Source of the DNA: Taeniopygia guttata
Taxonomy: Eukaryota > Chordata > Aves > Passeriformes > Estrildidae
Length of the DNA stretch: 64,000 bases
Direction of reading: 5' to 3'
Assembly (NCBI RefSeq): GCF_048771995.1
Contig: NC_133064.1
Coordinates: 31,661,001-31,725,000 of the forward strand
A program made the position numbers and the translations under genes. How positions within the stretch are numbered: position 1 is the first letter of the stretch; every line of letters starts with the position of its first letter. This document shows positions 20,943-30,229 of this stretch, in pieces. The notes beneath the pieces were generated by a model. It saw only the letters and a program-made list of their open reading frames with translations, was not told the origin of the DNA and did no database searches.

Positions 20943-21558
20943 TATAACATAATCTATCAGCTTAAGTATGCACTGTATAGCTCATAGAAATAGTAGTGTA
21001 ATGATTAGGATATCGATGTATCGCTTTTAGAAACAGTGGTGTGGTGAACATATTGTACTATAGACCTTAGCAAAACATAAGTTGTTAAAAGTCTTTTGTG
21101 TTACTAAGAAAACAGTGTAAAGCCATATGCGGACTGACCTCTCTAAGTGATAAGATAATAGTGACACAAGACAGAACACCCAAGGAGACTGGGGAAGAGC
21201 TCGTTATCTCCTCTTATCAGAAAAATGTGAAATAATGGGAATGAAACCATGGGAAGGAATAATATTTGTTGACTTGATCTCAGGATGTCATGCAGATAAG
21301 TCAGAATGGGAAACCTAAACATAAAGAGTCCCCGCAACATCAAAAGCTTTTGGAAATGTTTGAATAATCTATAAGCGAATAAATATGCATGTAACCCCAG
21401 CAATGTAACTATATATAGAGAACATGACTTTGAAGCTTTTTGGGTGCTCTTTGGCTGTTCACCAAAAGCACCCCAGCGCTGGAAGTATCATCCTTTTTTT
21501 ATCCTATTATTAAACTTTTAAAAATTCTAAGGTGTGAACTCTTTTTCATACCAAGACA
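20943..21558 (+). mobile_element. P1 3' LTR, second part
   Basis: Resumes after the P2 target copy. TATATATAG near 21412 and TTATTAAAC near 21507 mark promoter and polyadenylation areas; it ends near CATACCAAGACA (21547-21558). Together with 11551-11668 it makes an LTR of ~735 bp. Confidence 0.6.
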
Positions 21559-21879
21559 GTCCTGCCTTAGGGTTTAAGGAACAGCCCAACTATATTCAAA
21601 AATCAGCTTTCAAAGGAACTGGAGAACTGGAGAAATCAGCAATTGAGAATTGTTGCATCTAAGCAGCAGCCAAGAATTGCTGCATCCAACAGTTGCATCC
21701 AACTTGTTGTAAATTTGTTCTGTAGACATTGACGACATGTACCTCATGCCATGTTACTGGAACGGGGTAATGTTATTCTGAAAATGTTTGCTGTCAGTCC
21801 TGGTAGGTCTTTGTTCCCAGTACTAACTGATGATGTATCCGAGTATGACTGTTAGCAGACCGTGGAAGAAGCCTATTCC

Positions 21880-22335
21880 GGCAGATCAGACCTGAATGAT
21901 TTGCCAGACTGGGAGCTGTATGCAGACAAGAGCAGCTTCACCTGGTGAACAGGTGACAAGTTATGCAGTGACAACCATGAACCAGGTAACCAGGGAGAAG
22001 ACCTTGCCATCAAACATATCATCACAGAGAGCTGAACTGATTGCATCAATGAAAGATCTAGAACTGAGCAAAGTCATATGGAAGGAAAGAAGAATGGCAA
22101 CTATTCAAGGTAATGAAATTGAACACACTGAACAGAACCATGCACCACTACAGAATATTTGGGAATGTAAAGAAGCAGCTTTTATGCATTGCAAAGTTCA
22201 GCAAAACAAGAAAACAACTCCCATATTAAAGAATTATTTTGCTGATGAAATAGTAAAAGGAGCTGCAGAAAAAGGTATCTTAATAGTCGTGCTACAGAAA
22301 GAAATCAATTTGAAAAAATTTGCCCCAGTGTGATC
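21880..22335 (+). pseudogene. P3 RNase H remnant
   Basis: Frames read LPDWELYADKSSFT (the RNase H first Asp segment), then SSQRAELIASMKDLELSK, as in lineage II pol of P4 and P8. Frameshifted and with stops. It is the upstream part of P3; integrase resumes at 35678 beyond LTR-J. The 300 bases before it (21559-21879) show nothing that I recognise. Confidence 0.65.
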
Positions 22336-22519
22336 AAAAGGACCATCAGTTTTCTGACACAAGGGCTGAAATCCAGGAAAGTGAATAGACTATTACACCA
22401 GAGGGACAGATTGCAGTCCCACTTCAGTGAGAATATGAAGACATAGGGGAACGGAGAACATTTTGAAACATCCAAAGAAAGTAGCAATAAAAAGAGAAAT
22501 TACTAATACTGTACAGTCT

Positions 22520-22851
22520 TGTCTTAGGCTGGGGGTGTGTATTCTATTCTCATCTGTTTAGGGTGGGGCAGTTATCTTCTGTTAATTAGGCAGTTTTTCT
22601 TTACTCTTTCACAACCAATCCTCGCTCCAGGGAGATATCTTCTATTAATGGGCCATTGAGTGTCACTGCATGACTGATAAAATTACATTATCCCGTTATG
22701 AGATGCTTTGCCCAGAGGGAGGAGCCAAGCATTCCTACCTGGATATAGTCTGAGATTTGGAACACCACAGGCAGCCTTTTTCCACTGGATTCCCAGAGGA
22801 GCAGCTCTCTTCTCCACCAGATTCCCAGAAGACCAGGCCCATCTACACCAC
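22520..22851 (+). mobile_element. LTR-J copy 1, left part (cut by P4)
   Basis: Begins TGTCTTAGGCT, preceded by AGTCT (22515-22519). Its other half ends CAAACCAAGACA at 35672, followed by AGTCT (35673-35677), a perfect 5-bp target duplication 13 kb apart. P4 is inserted at CCAC (22848-22851). Copy 2 lies reversed at 29430. Confidence 0.87.
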
Positions 22852-23168
22852 TGTTAGCATTCAGAAACACATAATCACGGAATAATTATATGCAGGTGCT
22901 TTTATTGAACAGCTCTAGGTGTCAGGGGTACAGACCCAAATCTGACTTCAACATGGGTTCAGGATGAACATGTTTTTATACCCTTATTGTTATATAACTA
23001 TATATTAATTATTAAACTTATATTGTTCTATTGTATACATTGCTCTCATCCAAGCATGGATTCCTGTAATCTCCCCCAAACATCATTTCTCATGATTCCT
23101 GTTACAATTTGTGGCATTTACATTCTCTGGACGGAGATACATAATTTTGTCTCTCAGGAGAAGCACAG

Positions 23169-24568
23169 TGTCGTGGTTTGACACGGAAAAAGAATTTTTC
23201 CGGAAGGAAGAGGTCAATTTGGATATTGACCAATTGAAGGTGGACACGCCTCTGAGAACACAGAGGGGTTAAAAGCAGAATTCCCAGGAGAACTCACTCT
23301 CTTTGGTTCCGGTCAGCGTGCAGTGCAGACTCTCCCCTGCCCGGCGACGAGCTGGGTGGGGTAGGGGAAAAGCCATGTGGCCTTCGGAGGTAGGCCCAAG
23401 GGTGGAGGGACTGGAACCGGGCTGGCCCCCTGCAGATGGAAGGGTGGAGAAATCTGGGATGTCTCCATTCTCCCCCAGAGTCTCTCTCTCTCCCAAGAGA
23501 GAGAAAGAGACAGCGATGGTTTTGCCAGCAGTTCACTGCGGGGAAGGAGAAGAGCGGGGGGCCTGCAAGGTGCCCAGCCGGGCTGTGGGAGCTGGAGCCT
23601 GGGCAGCAAGCCATCTTTGGGAGTCGGGACTTTTAACCCTTCCTTGAGAAAATGAAAGCTTTGTGAAATTTTTCTCGTCCTCGGTTTGAAAGAGAGGAAG
23701 AGAGACAGCCTGGGACCTGGGATGTTGGAAGGAGAAATTCTAGGTGGGAGGCGATGATGGAGTGGCTTTTGGCTGGACTTTTTCTTGGTAGCCACAGACT
23801 GAACTGATCTTCTCCTCCAAGAGAGACTGTATTTTAGGAGGATGCTGGTGAGCCAGAGACCTGCTTCAGCTGGGAAAAGACAGAAGTGGAGCTAACAGAA
23901 AAAAGTTAAGGAGGTTTGTGGTCGTGCCCCCTGTCTTCAGAGAGGAAGAAGAGAAGAAGATCTCTGTTCTTGGACCCTCGGCCCCCAGGGGAAAATGGGG
24001 GGGGACTGTTGGTCCCAAAAATGAAAAAACTGAACTGTTTTTTCCCCTCTTGGCAGGGCATCCTTGAAGGGGAAAATCCTAAAAAACAGTCTGTCCATCC
24101 ATGCATTGGTGGTGAGAGCACTGTGCATGGAAAGGAGAGGGTCACCATTGGCAAACTTTTTCCTTTGGGTGGTGCCATGTGGTGCCATGGAAGCACAGGA
24201 TGTGGCAGCTGTGTTTCTTGGGGGGTCTGTGGCACAGGAGAGACTCCTCTCTCCCTGCAGATGGAATGGGTGTTGATTATCTGGAGGGTGGAAACCTGAT
24301 TGGGGTCCAGATTGTGTCTCACTGTGGTTTGTTGGAGTTGGGTGGTGGGAGGAGGAATGCTTTGGAAGGTTTTCATTTTGAATTGTGTGTGTTTCTTTCT
24401 TCTTTTTTTCTCTTTTATAGTAGCATAGTGGTAGTAGCTTAATTAAGTTTTTTCTTGTTATTATGCTTGGGCCTGCTTTGCTCTGTTCTCGATCACATTT
24501 CACAGCATTCAATTGAGAGATTGTATTTTCATGGGGGCACTGGCATTTGCCAGTGTCAAACCATGACA
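23169..24568 (+). mobile_element. LTR-A copy 2, complete, 1400 bp
   Basis: Starts TGTCGTGGTTTGACA and ends TGTCAAACCATGACA, nearly perfect 15-base inverted ends. A TTAAAA box lies near 23270; the AATAAA of copy 1 is AATTAA here. Followed at once by a primer-site sequence, so it was a 5' LTR. Long ORFs on the minus strand (for example the 267-residue one ending at 23937) come from low-complexity sequence and resemble no protein. No target duplication could be settled because the right boundary is unclear. Confidence 0.85.
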
Positions 24569-24572
24569 TTTT

Positions 24573-24590
24573 TGGTTCCCTGACCGGGAA
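24573..24590 (+). promoter_or_regulatory. Primer binding site after LTR-A, tRNA-Glu type
   Basis: TGGTTCCCTGACCGGGAA, four bases after the LTR-A end, is complementary to the 3' end of tRNA-Glu (CTC). Confidence 0.8.
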
Positions 24591-24603
24591 ACAAAAGATA
24601 AGA

Positions 24604-24703
24604 TCTGATGAGATGAGATGAGATGAGATGAGATGAGATGAGATGAGATGAGATGAGATGAGATAAGATGGTGATAAGATGGTGATAAGATGGTGATAAG
24701 ATG
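24604..24703 (+). repeat. (ATGAG)n pentamer array and three GTGATAAGATG units
   Basis: About 12 tandem ATGAG units (24606-24664) followed by three 11-base units (24671-24703), in the leader right behind the primer site. The rest to ~24957 has an AATAAA (24897-24902) and no coding sequence that I recognise; it may be the remainder of a non-coding element. Confidence 0.9.
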
Positions 24704-25755
24704 AAAGCTGTGAGATGGGATCAAAGAGGAATAAGAGCAAAGCATGTGTTGGGTTGTGAGGTGAATTGGGGTGGAGGCTTACTGCAGGTTGCTGTTTTAT
24801 GTAGAAGTGTGTTGAATGTAATTTAGTTAGGTAAGTAAGAAGTATGTAGGATAGTCTCTCTTTAAATAGTATATGAATGTAGTATAATATAGTTTTAATA
24901 AAGCTGTCCTTCAGCCTTCTGATCTAGAGCCAGACATCATCATTTCTTCCCTGTCAGGGTTGCCTTTTTCACTATATGATTAAACAATAATCATCTCTAA
25001 TTACTAATCAATCATCACATTTAACAATCATATCATTTATCATAGACACTAAATGATTATACAGGTGCAGTTTTGCATGATCCAGTAAAGCCCAACATTT
25101 TCCCAGGGCCTACCAGGTCCAACCTTTCTTTCCAACTCCCATGAATATCTCATGATTTTAGAAACATTTTATCCATATACTATCATTCCCCCCTTTGAAA
25201 GTATTTTCACTTCACTATAATAAGTGTAAATGCTTTCACTTGATACAGCCCTTTGGTTCTGAGTTTATACTTGATGTTCATCTTCAAATCTGTGGTTGTT
25301 ATAAACCTTGTCATGAATGCTGTCACGAACTGGAGAACCTTAAGATGATGGATGTGGATTCTTGTCCCGTGTCAGTGCCTTCATTATCTTTTGGTTCCAG
25401 GACATCTTTTTCTGTATTTCTCCTTTTAGGATATTGTAAACTAACCAAATTACTAAGAACATGATTAGTAAGATTATCAAACTCTCAGTGATAGACTTAA
25501 TCCATGAACTCGGATTCCATCCTAAGTCTTTGAAGATTTTGTCTAACCAGCTCGTAGTCCTTTTGTTCTTCCTGTGCCTCACGCACTATTTGTTTCAACT
25601 GATTGATATCATATTCTACATTTGCAGTTACATTTGGGATGTGGATGCAGCAATGATAAATTTGTCCCTTTAAAAATACACACACTCCATGCCCTTTCAG
25701 GAGTAAGAAATTTAAGGCCAATCGATTTTGTAAAGTCATTTTTGTAGTGGCTTAT

Positions 25756-26380
25756 TGTCGGGGTCTGCTTTTCTTTGGAATGACCCCAAGATTGTGAAGA
25801 GTCTTTGCTTCCTAGCCTGACGCAGCCAAAGAAGGAGTCTGGAAAACTTCCAATTGTGCTTTCAAGGTTGTTTATTTTTTCTTATCTATAACATACTTTC
25901 TCTGACCTGCCGAGCTCTGGCTAGCAAGGAGGCCATGGCATTCTGCTCTGCTCTCTCAGGTGGTGTTTACCTTTTATATCAAAAGTTACACATAGTTTGT
26001 TTACAGTAACATGCCATTATCTAACATCTATGTTGGACAGTGTGTCTCTACCCTAAACCAATAGGAAAGTGTCACCATCACACCAAGACATGAAGGACAA
26101 GAAGAAGGAAAAGAAGGCTATGACATGCCCAAATTCCTCCATCTTGACCCCCTGAATTATATTCTAAAAACCCCAAATTTCTACTTTTCCACCCTGTGTT
26201 AATTCAAATATCACACTACTAAAACCCTTGTGGCTTGTAATTCCTCATACAGAGTTGGCAGTTTTCCACAGGCTAAAATCGAAGCCACAGATGTTTTTGA
26301 CTTCTTGCCAAGGTCTCCAAGACCCCTGCCAGGGTTTCAAGACAGCCAGGGCAGCCAGAGGGATGTCCTGGACTCCGACA
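25756..26380 (-). mobile_element. LTR-D copy 2, complete
   Basis: TGTCGGGGTC ... GGACTCCGACA, 625 bp, with inverted ends. Minus-strand signals: TATAAAAGGT (from 25979) and AATAAACAACC near 25872. The immediate flanks (GCTTAT, TGCTCT) are not a target duplication; instead ~70 bases of env are present on both sides (about 25685-25755 and 26403-26472) with roughly 15% differences. Confidence 0.87.
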
Positions 26381-26934
26381 TGCTCTTGTCATGTCCTGAA
26401 CTCCATGCTGTTTCAGGAGTAACAAATTTAAGGCAAATCAATTTTGTAGTAATTTTTGTGGTGGCTTGTAATTGCACATTTAGGTTTTTAAATCCTTCCC
26501 AGGTGACTCTTGCCAGTCTATCTTGACCTGTAAGTTTGTTCAACATTTCTCTATTCTGGTAGTTTGCTATAGGACCAAACAAAGACTCTAGTGTCCACCT
26601 AAATTTGACTCCACTAGAGGGTTCTTGCCAAGTGTCATCTTGATTTTCATTATCTGGCATTATCGTCTTGTTCTTATCTGCAGAATTTTGTGTTTTCCCT
26701 TAAATGGGGACTTTTCCCAAATTGGACATAAAGTAGGGAGGCCTAAAGTAATTTCTTTTACTTTTCCGTCTGCAGGCAGATATGTTGTCCAGGTATGAAA
26801 GGGATGGTCCAAAGTTTCCTTCATTTGCCTCATGACCATCGCAAGGACCCTGAAGACCCCTGACAGGAGTTCTGGCCTGGCCGAGGTGGATGCTTGCCAA
26901 GTGACTGTTAGCAGGTGCATTCGCTATGCTTCTA

Positions 26935-27926
26935 TGTTGCAGTGCGCCAGGTGGGGCGTGCTGGGCGGCTGCGGCAGGGGCGTGACCATCCCCCTGCAAG
27001 CTCTGCACTTCTCAGTTATCGGCAGGTCCGGCACAGGGACAGACAACGAATACATGGGTCTTGGGGTGGAACAAGATGGATTTATTCCGGTGCTCCCAGA
27101 CAAAGCTGGGGGCGGCGGGGGGGGGGAGGGGGGGTGAACAGAGGTTTTTATACAGCAACTCAGGAGAAGGGGTGTAGGAAAGTGAACCAATGAGGATATG
27201 ATAAGAGAGGAGTATAAGGTGGGGCAAATAGCTTATGAGCCTATCAGGGAAAACGGGGGGGGGGGGGGGGAGGGGGGAGGAATAATACAAAACAAATGGG
27301 GTGTCAAGGGCAACAAGACAGACACAGAACTCTCTGGAGAAAGGGGTAGGGATAGGGAGGATTGACAACTTGGAAGGGAGGAGGTTAGGGAAGGGCTTGG
27401 GAAAACTGACAGCTGGGAAAGGGAGGGGATTACGGAGGAGAACAGGGGGCAAACATGGATTCAAAGCAAAACACCACAACACTTCCACAGAATACTGCTT
27501 CGAACAGGTTGTGACAAGCGGTGTCTTGTCCCTGCATGCCTGCACCTGCTTCACAGACCAAGGCGTCTCTTCACAACAGCCCATCAATCTTCCCCACCTT
27601 CTGGCCAGATGCCACTTACTTCGGCTAAAGGCTATATAAACTGTAATTTTCGAAGATGACTCCGGTGAACCCTCACAGATGACAAATCTATGTGGCTGGT
27701 CCATTGAGGATTCCATCTCAACGGTGGTATCTATATCCCACTTCCCCTCTTTTTCCTTCTATCCTTTATCTCCTTCTCTGATCCCTCTATCGCATTTGCT
27801 GTTGGCCCTTAACAAAGGTGCATTTGTTGTGATTAAACTGATAGTCCCCTGCCATTTGTCTTTTGCACTTTTGGGATCGGTTAACGAACCATCACGACAC
27901 CTCGCTCCTCCAAGCGGATCGTGACA
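26935..27926 (-). mobile_element. 992-bp LTR in P4 env, G-rich
   Basis: TGTTGCAGTG ... GATCGTGACA on the plus strand. Minus-strand signals: GTATAAAAACC near 27147 and AATAAATCC near 27080. It has G runs at 27113-27134 and 27256-27281. A 234-residue ORF on the minus strand (27012-27716) is low-complexity proline/leucine sequence with no resemblance to a protein. No target duplication found. Confidence 0.65.
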
Positions 27927-28312
27927 AGGTACTATCACTTGTTGCCCATACAAATTGTCCTGGACTTCAGATGGTACTCTTACTACATCCCACTATTATC
28001 TTATAATTTACTTTACCTTATTTGTGTTTGATGCCTCTGCAGGCACAACCAATTGGTAAGGTTACTACCAGTGGTGGCATTTGTTTTATCTCTGCATTAT
28101 CAGAAGTGCAATCATAAGTTTTATTACCAACTTACCCACCAACTTCCTTTGTCTGCCTTCATTCTATTACTAGTGGCAGTGTTCACTACTGCTGGATCTG
28201 TTTCATTCTCAGAGCCTTCCCATTTAATGCACCAAGGGGTGGTTGCCATGTATTGGAATTTTTGAAGTATACTCATGGACCATGCACTTTCCCAGGGCTC
28301 CATTTGACCTTT

Positions 28313-29000
28313 TGTCCTAGTTTAGGGCAAATTTGGGAGAAAACCTCTGGAAGGAGCCCCCTGAAAACAAACCCCTATGCTCCCCCCCCCATCTGGTTCA
28401 GGAAGAATTTTCTCAGAGAGAAGTGGGGGAAAAAAAATGTTTATTTAACAAACAAAGGACTCCCCAGCACCAAAAAATTAACAACACCAGATCACAAAAA
28501 AACTCCTTCACCACTCTGAAGAGATGACAAAGTCAGAAAGTTTCTCTTGGGAATGATCGCCCGGGTCTGGGTGCTGGGTATTGGTCTCAGGCACTGGGGA
28601 TGGTTGCTGCAGATGACAAAATGCAGGCTCTCGGTGTTCCTCGGTGTTTCCCAGGTCCCAGTCTGGAGCAGGTTGGAATGATATTCAGGAAAGGGAAAGG
28701 GAAAAAAAAACAGTCCAGGGGAAAAAAATTGGACTGTTTAGCTAAACTAACTAACAAGCAAAAGCAAAGGCAAAAGCAGAAGCAGGAGCAAGAGCAAGCA
28801 AGCAAGCAAAGCAAAGCAAAGCAAGCCAGCCAGCACTAGCCTCTTCTAGACAACAAACCATGGGGAGAGGTGAGCTGGCTGATAACAAGAGAAAACAAAC
28901 CTTCACTTTCAGAGTCAGTTCTGAAAGCACAGAATATAATATCAAACATAAACAAAACACACGATTGGGGATACAAGCACCATAATGTCACCCTAGGACG
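28313..29000 (-). mobile_element. LTR-F copy 2, solo, 5-bp target duplication
   Basis: TGTCCTAGTTTAGGG ... CACCCTAGGACG, 688 bp; the last base is G where other copies have A. Flanked by CCTTT (28308-28312, 29001-29005). It has an AGCAA/AAGC simple-repeat zone at ~28745-28830. Interrupts P4 env. Confidence 0.88.
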
Positions 29001-29429
29001 CCTTTCCAATCTTTTTCCTCGCACTTCCACACCAGAGTGGTCTTTGTGATATTCTCTCTAATCTTTTTATAGTGTGGCAAGAAGCATTCCTAATTTGCGA
29101 TGTCTTGATTTTTAACCCACCACTCTATGATTTGTCCTACCATGCCATGACTTAAAATACAGTCCCATTTCCTCAGAGGCCTCATCCACTCCCCTGTTAC
29201 TTTCCAGGTTTCTTGGACTACTAGCCTCAATTCCAGTACCTGTTTACATGTAATTGTTTTGTTCTTTTGTATTTCAGGTAATTTTGACGTTATGATTCCC
29301 CAACTTATTGGGTGTCCCACTGCATTCAGTATTGGCAGACAGGCCGATATTCTGCTGGTGTTTTGCATTTTGGCAAAGTCTTTGACTAATCCAATCATTA
29401 CATTTTCAGCCTGAATTAGCATTGGAAAC

Positions 29430-29990
29430 TATTCTGGTTTGAAAGCAAAACCAGTGAGAGACTCCAAGTCAGAAATACAATTTATTGGGAAAAGGGAAAA
29501 GAGACAAAATACATGCAATGATACAAAAGGAAGACCACCGACAAAGTCAGAATACAACCTGACACCCCTCTGGCCAGCGTGTTAGTAGCAGTCCAAATTG
29601 GAATGGCTGCAGTCCTCTTGGAGTGGCAGATGTGGTTTCTGTTTGTGCAGTGGTTCTGTAGAAAAGGTGTAGTCGGTCCAGTGGAAAAACCGCAGCTATG
29701 TCCTCTTGGAAACCTGTGGGAAGGCTGCTCTTCTGTCTAGAAATCCCAGGATATATCTAGGTGGGAGTGCTTAGCTCCTCCCCCCTGGGCGGAGCATCTC
29801 ACAATGGGCTGATGTCATTCTGAGTCACGAGGTGTGTCTTTGATCACAGAAATGGCTCCTGGAGAGTATTATCTCTGAGTCATGTGGCAAGACATTGATG
29901 GGCCCATTAATAGGAGATAAAGAAAACTGCCCAGACAGCAACTGCTACACAGATGGTACTAGAAAACATCTTGCCTTTCAGTCTTGGACA
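29430..29990 (-). mobile_element. LTR-J copy 2, solo, 5-bp target duplication
   Basis: 561 bp, from TATTCTGGTTTGAAAG (first bases mutated from TGTCTTGG) to GTCTTGGACA. Flanked by GAAAC (29425-29429, 29991-29995). AATAAATTG on the minus strand near 29480. Same family as the LTR that hosts P4, so the family was active both before and after P4 inserted. Confidence 0.83.
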
Positions 29991-30229
29991 GAAACCTTTA
30001 TCACTTGTGGTTTTGCCTGTACCTCCCTCTTCATTCTAGAATGAAGAGTGGTTAGTTGGTCTTTTTGCATTCCACATTCCAAAGACATCAATAACCATAA
30101 AATGAGCATTGGCACAACTACTGATAACATTTGAAACAGTTAAACACATCTTACCTGCAGCTTTGTTGGTCCTACAGTTTGTGCAGTCCACTGTCCAATA
30201 CAGACTTTCTTCACTCAGGTGTAGTGTAT

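Larger units (their letters stand above)
851..21558 (+). mobile_element. Provirus P1: old gammaretrovirus-like ERV with six direct nested insertions
   Basis: Remnants in consistent order and orientation: gag zinc knuckle, protease, RT, RNase H, integrase, accessory cysteine ORF, env SU and TM, then an LTR (11551-11668 continued at 20943-21558). Six insertions interrupt it: a solo LTR at 1284, LTR-F at 3628, LTR-B at 5842, a CR1 LINE at 6656 (itself holding a solo LTR at 7048), LTR-I at 9752 and the whole provirus P2 at 11669. Coding parts carry many stops and frameshifts. That they are one provirus is inferred from reading order and from env sequence resuming on the far side of each insertion. 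Confidence 0.7.
22852..25185 (-). mobile_element. P4 3' LTR-B, interrupted by LTR-A
   Basis: TGTTAGCATTC ... ATACTATCA on the plus strand, the ends of the LTR-B family. Next to it, CCCCCCTTT on the plus strand (25189-25197) is the polypurine tract read on the minus strand. LTR-A plus ~390 bp of other sequence is inserted at 23169. Confidence 0.85.
25190..30135 (-). pseudogene. P4 env remnant (SU and TM), split by four LTRs
   Basis: Minus strand, from a leader with a hydrophobic stretch (MLILWLLMSL) near 30110 down to 25340. SU pieces lie at 30130-29990, 29429-29001, 28312-27927 and 26934-26381. TM at 25739-25340 has LQNRLALNFLLLKGHG, then a CX9CC motif (C-VFLKGQIYH-CC), a coiled-coil part and a membrane anchor (SLIILLIMFLVIWLVY). 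LTR-J, LTR-F, a 992-bp LTR and LTR-D separate the pieces. A ~70-base env segment occurs on both sides of LTR-D. Confidence 0.75.

Noticed and set aside
24604..24703. CRISPR-like array
   Set aside because: Simple tandem repeat without spacers in a vertebrate genome.
23937..24740. 267-residue ORF on the minus strand
   Set aside because: It runs through the reverse of the (ATGAG)n array and the LTR-A body; the Ser-His-Leu-Ile repeats come from the microsatellite and nothing resembles a protein.
26228..26526. 98-residue plus-strand ORF across 26230-26526 as a gene
   Set aside because: Spans the LTR-D end and the antisense of P4 env.
27012..27716. 234-residue ORF on the minus strand
   Set aside because: Lies wholly inside the 992-bp LTR; proline/leucine-rich low complexity driven by G runs.
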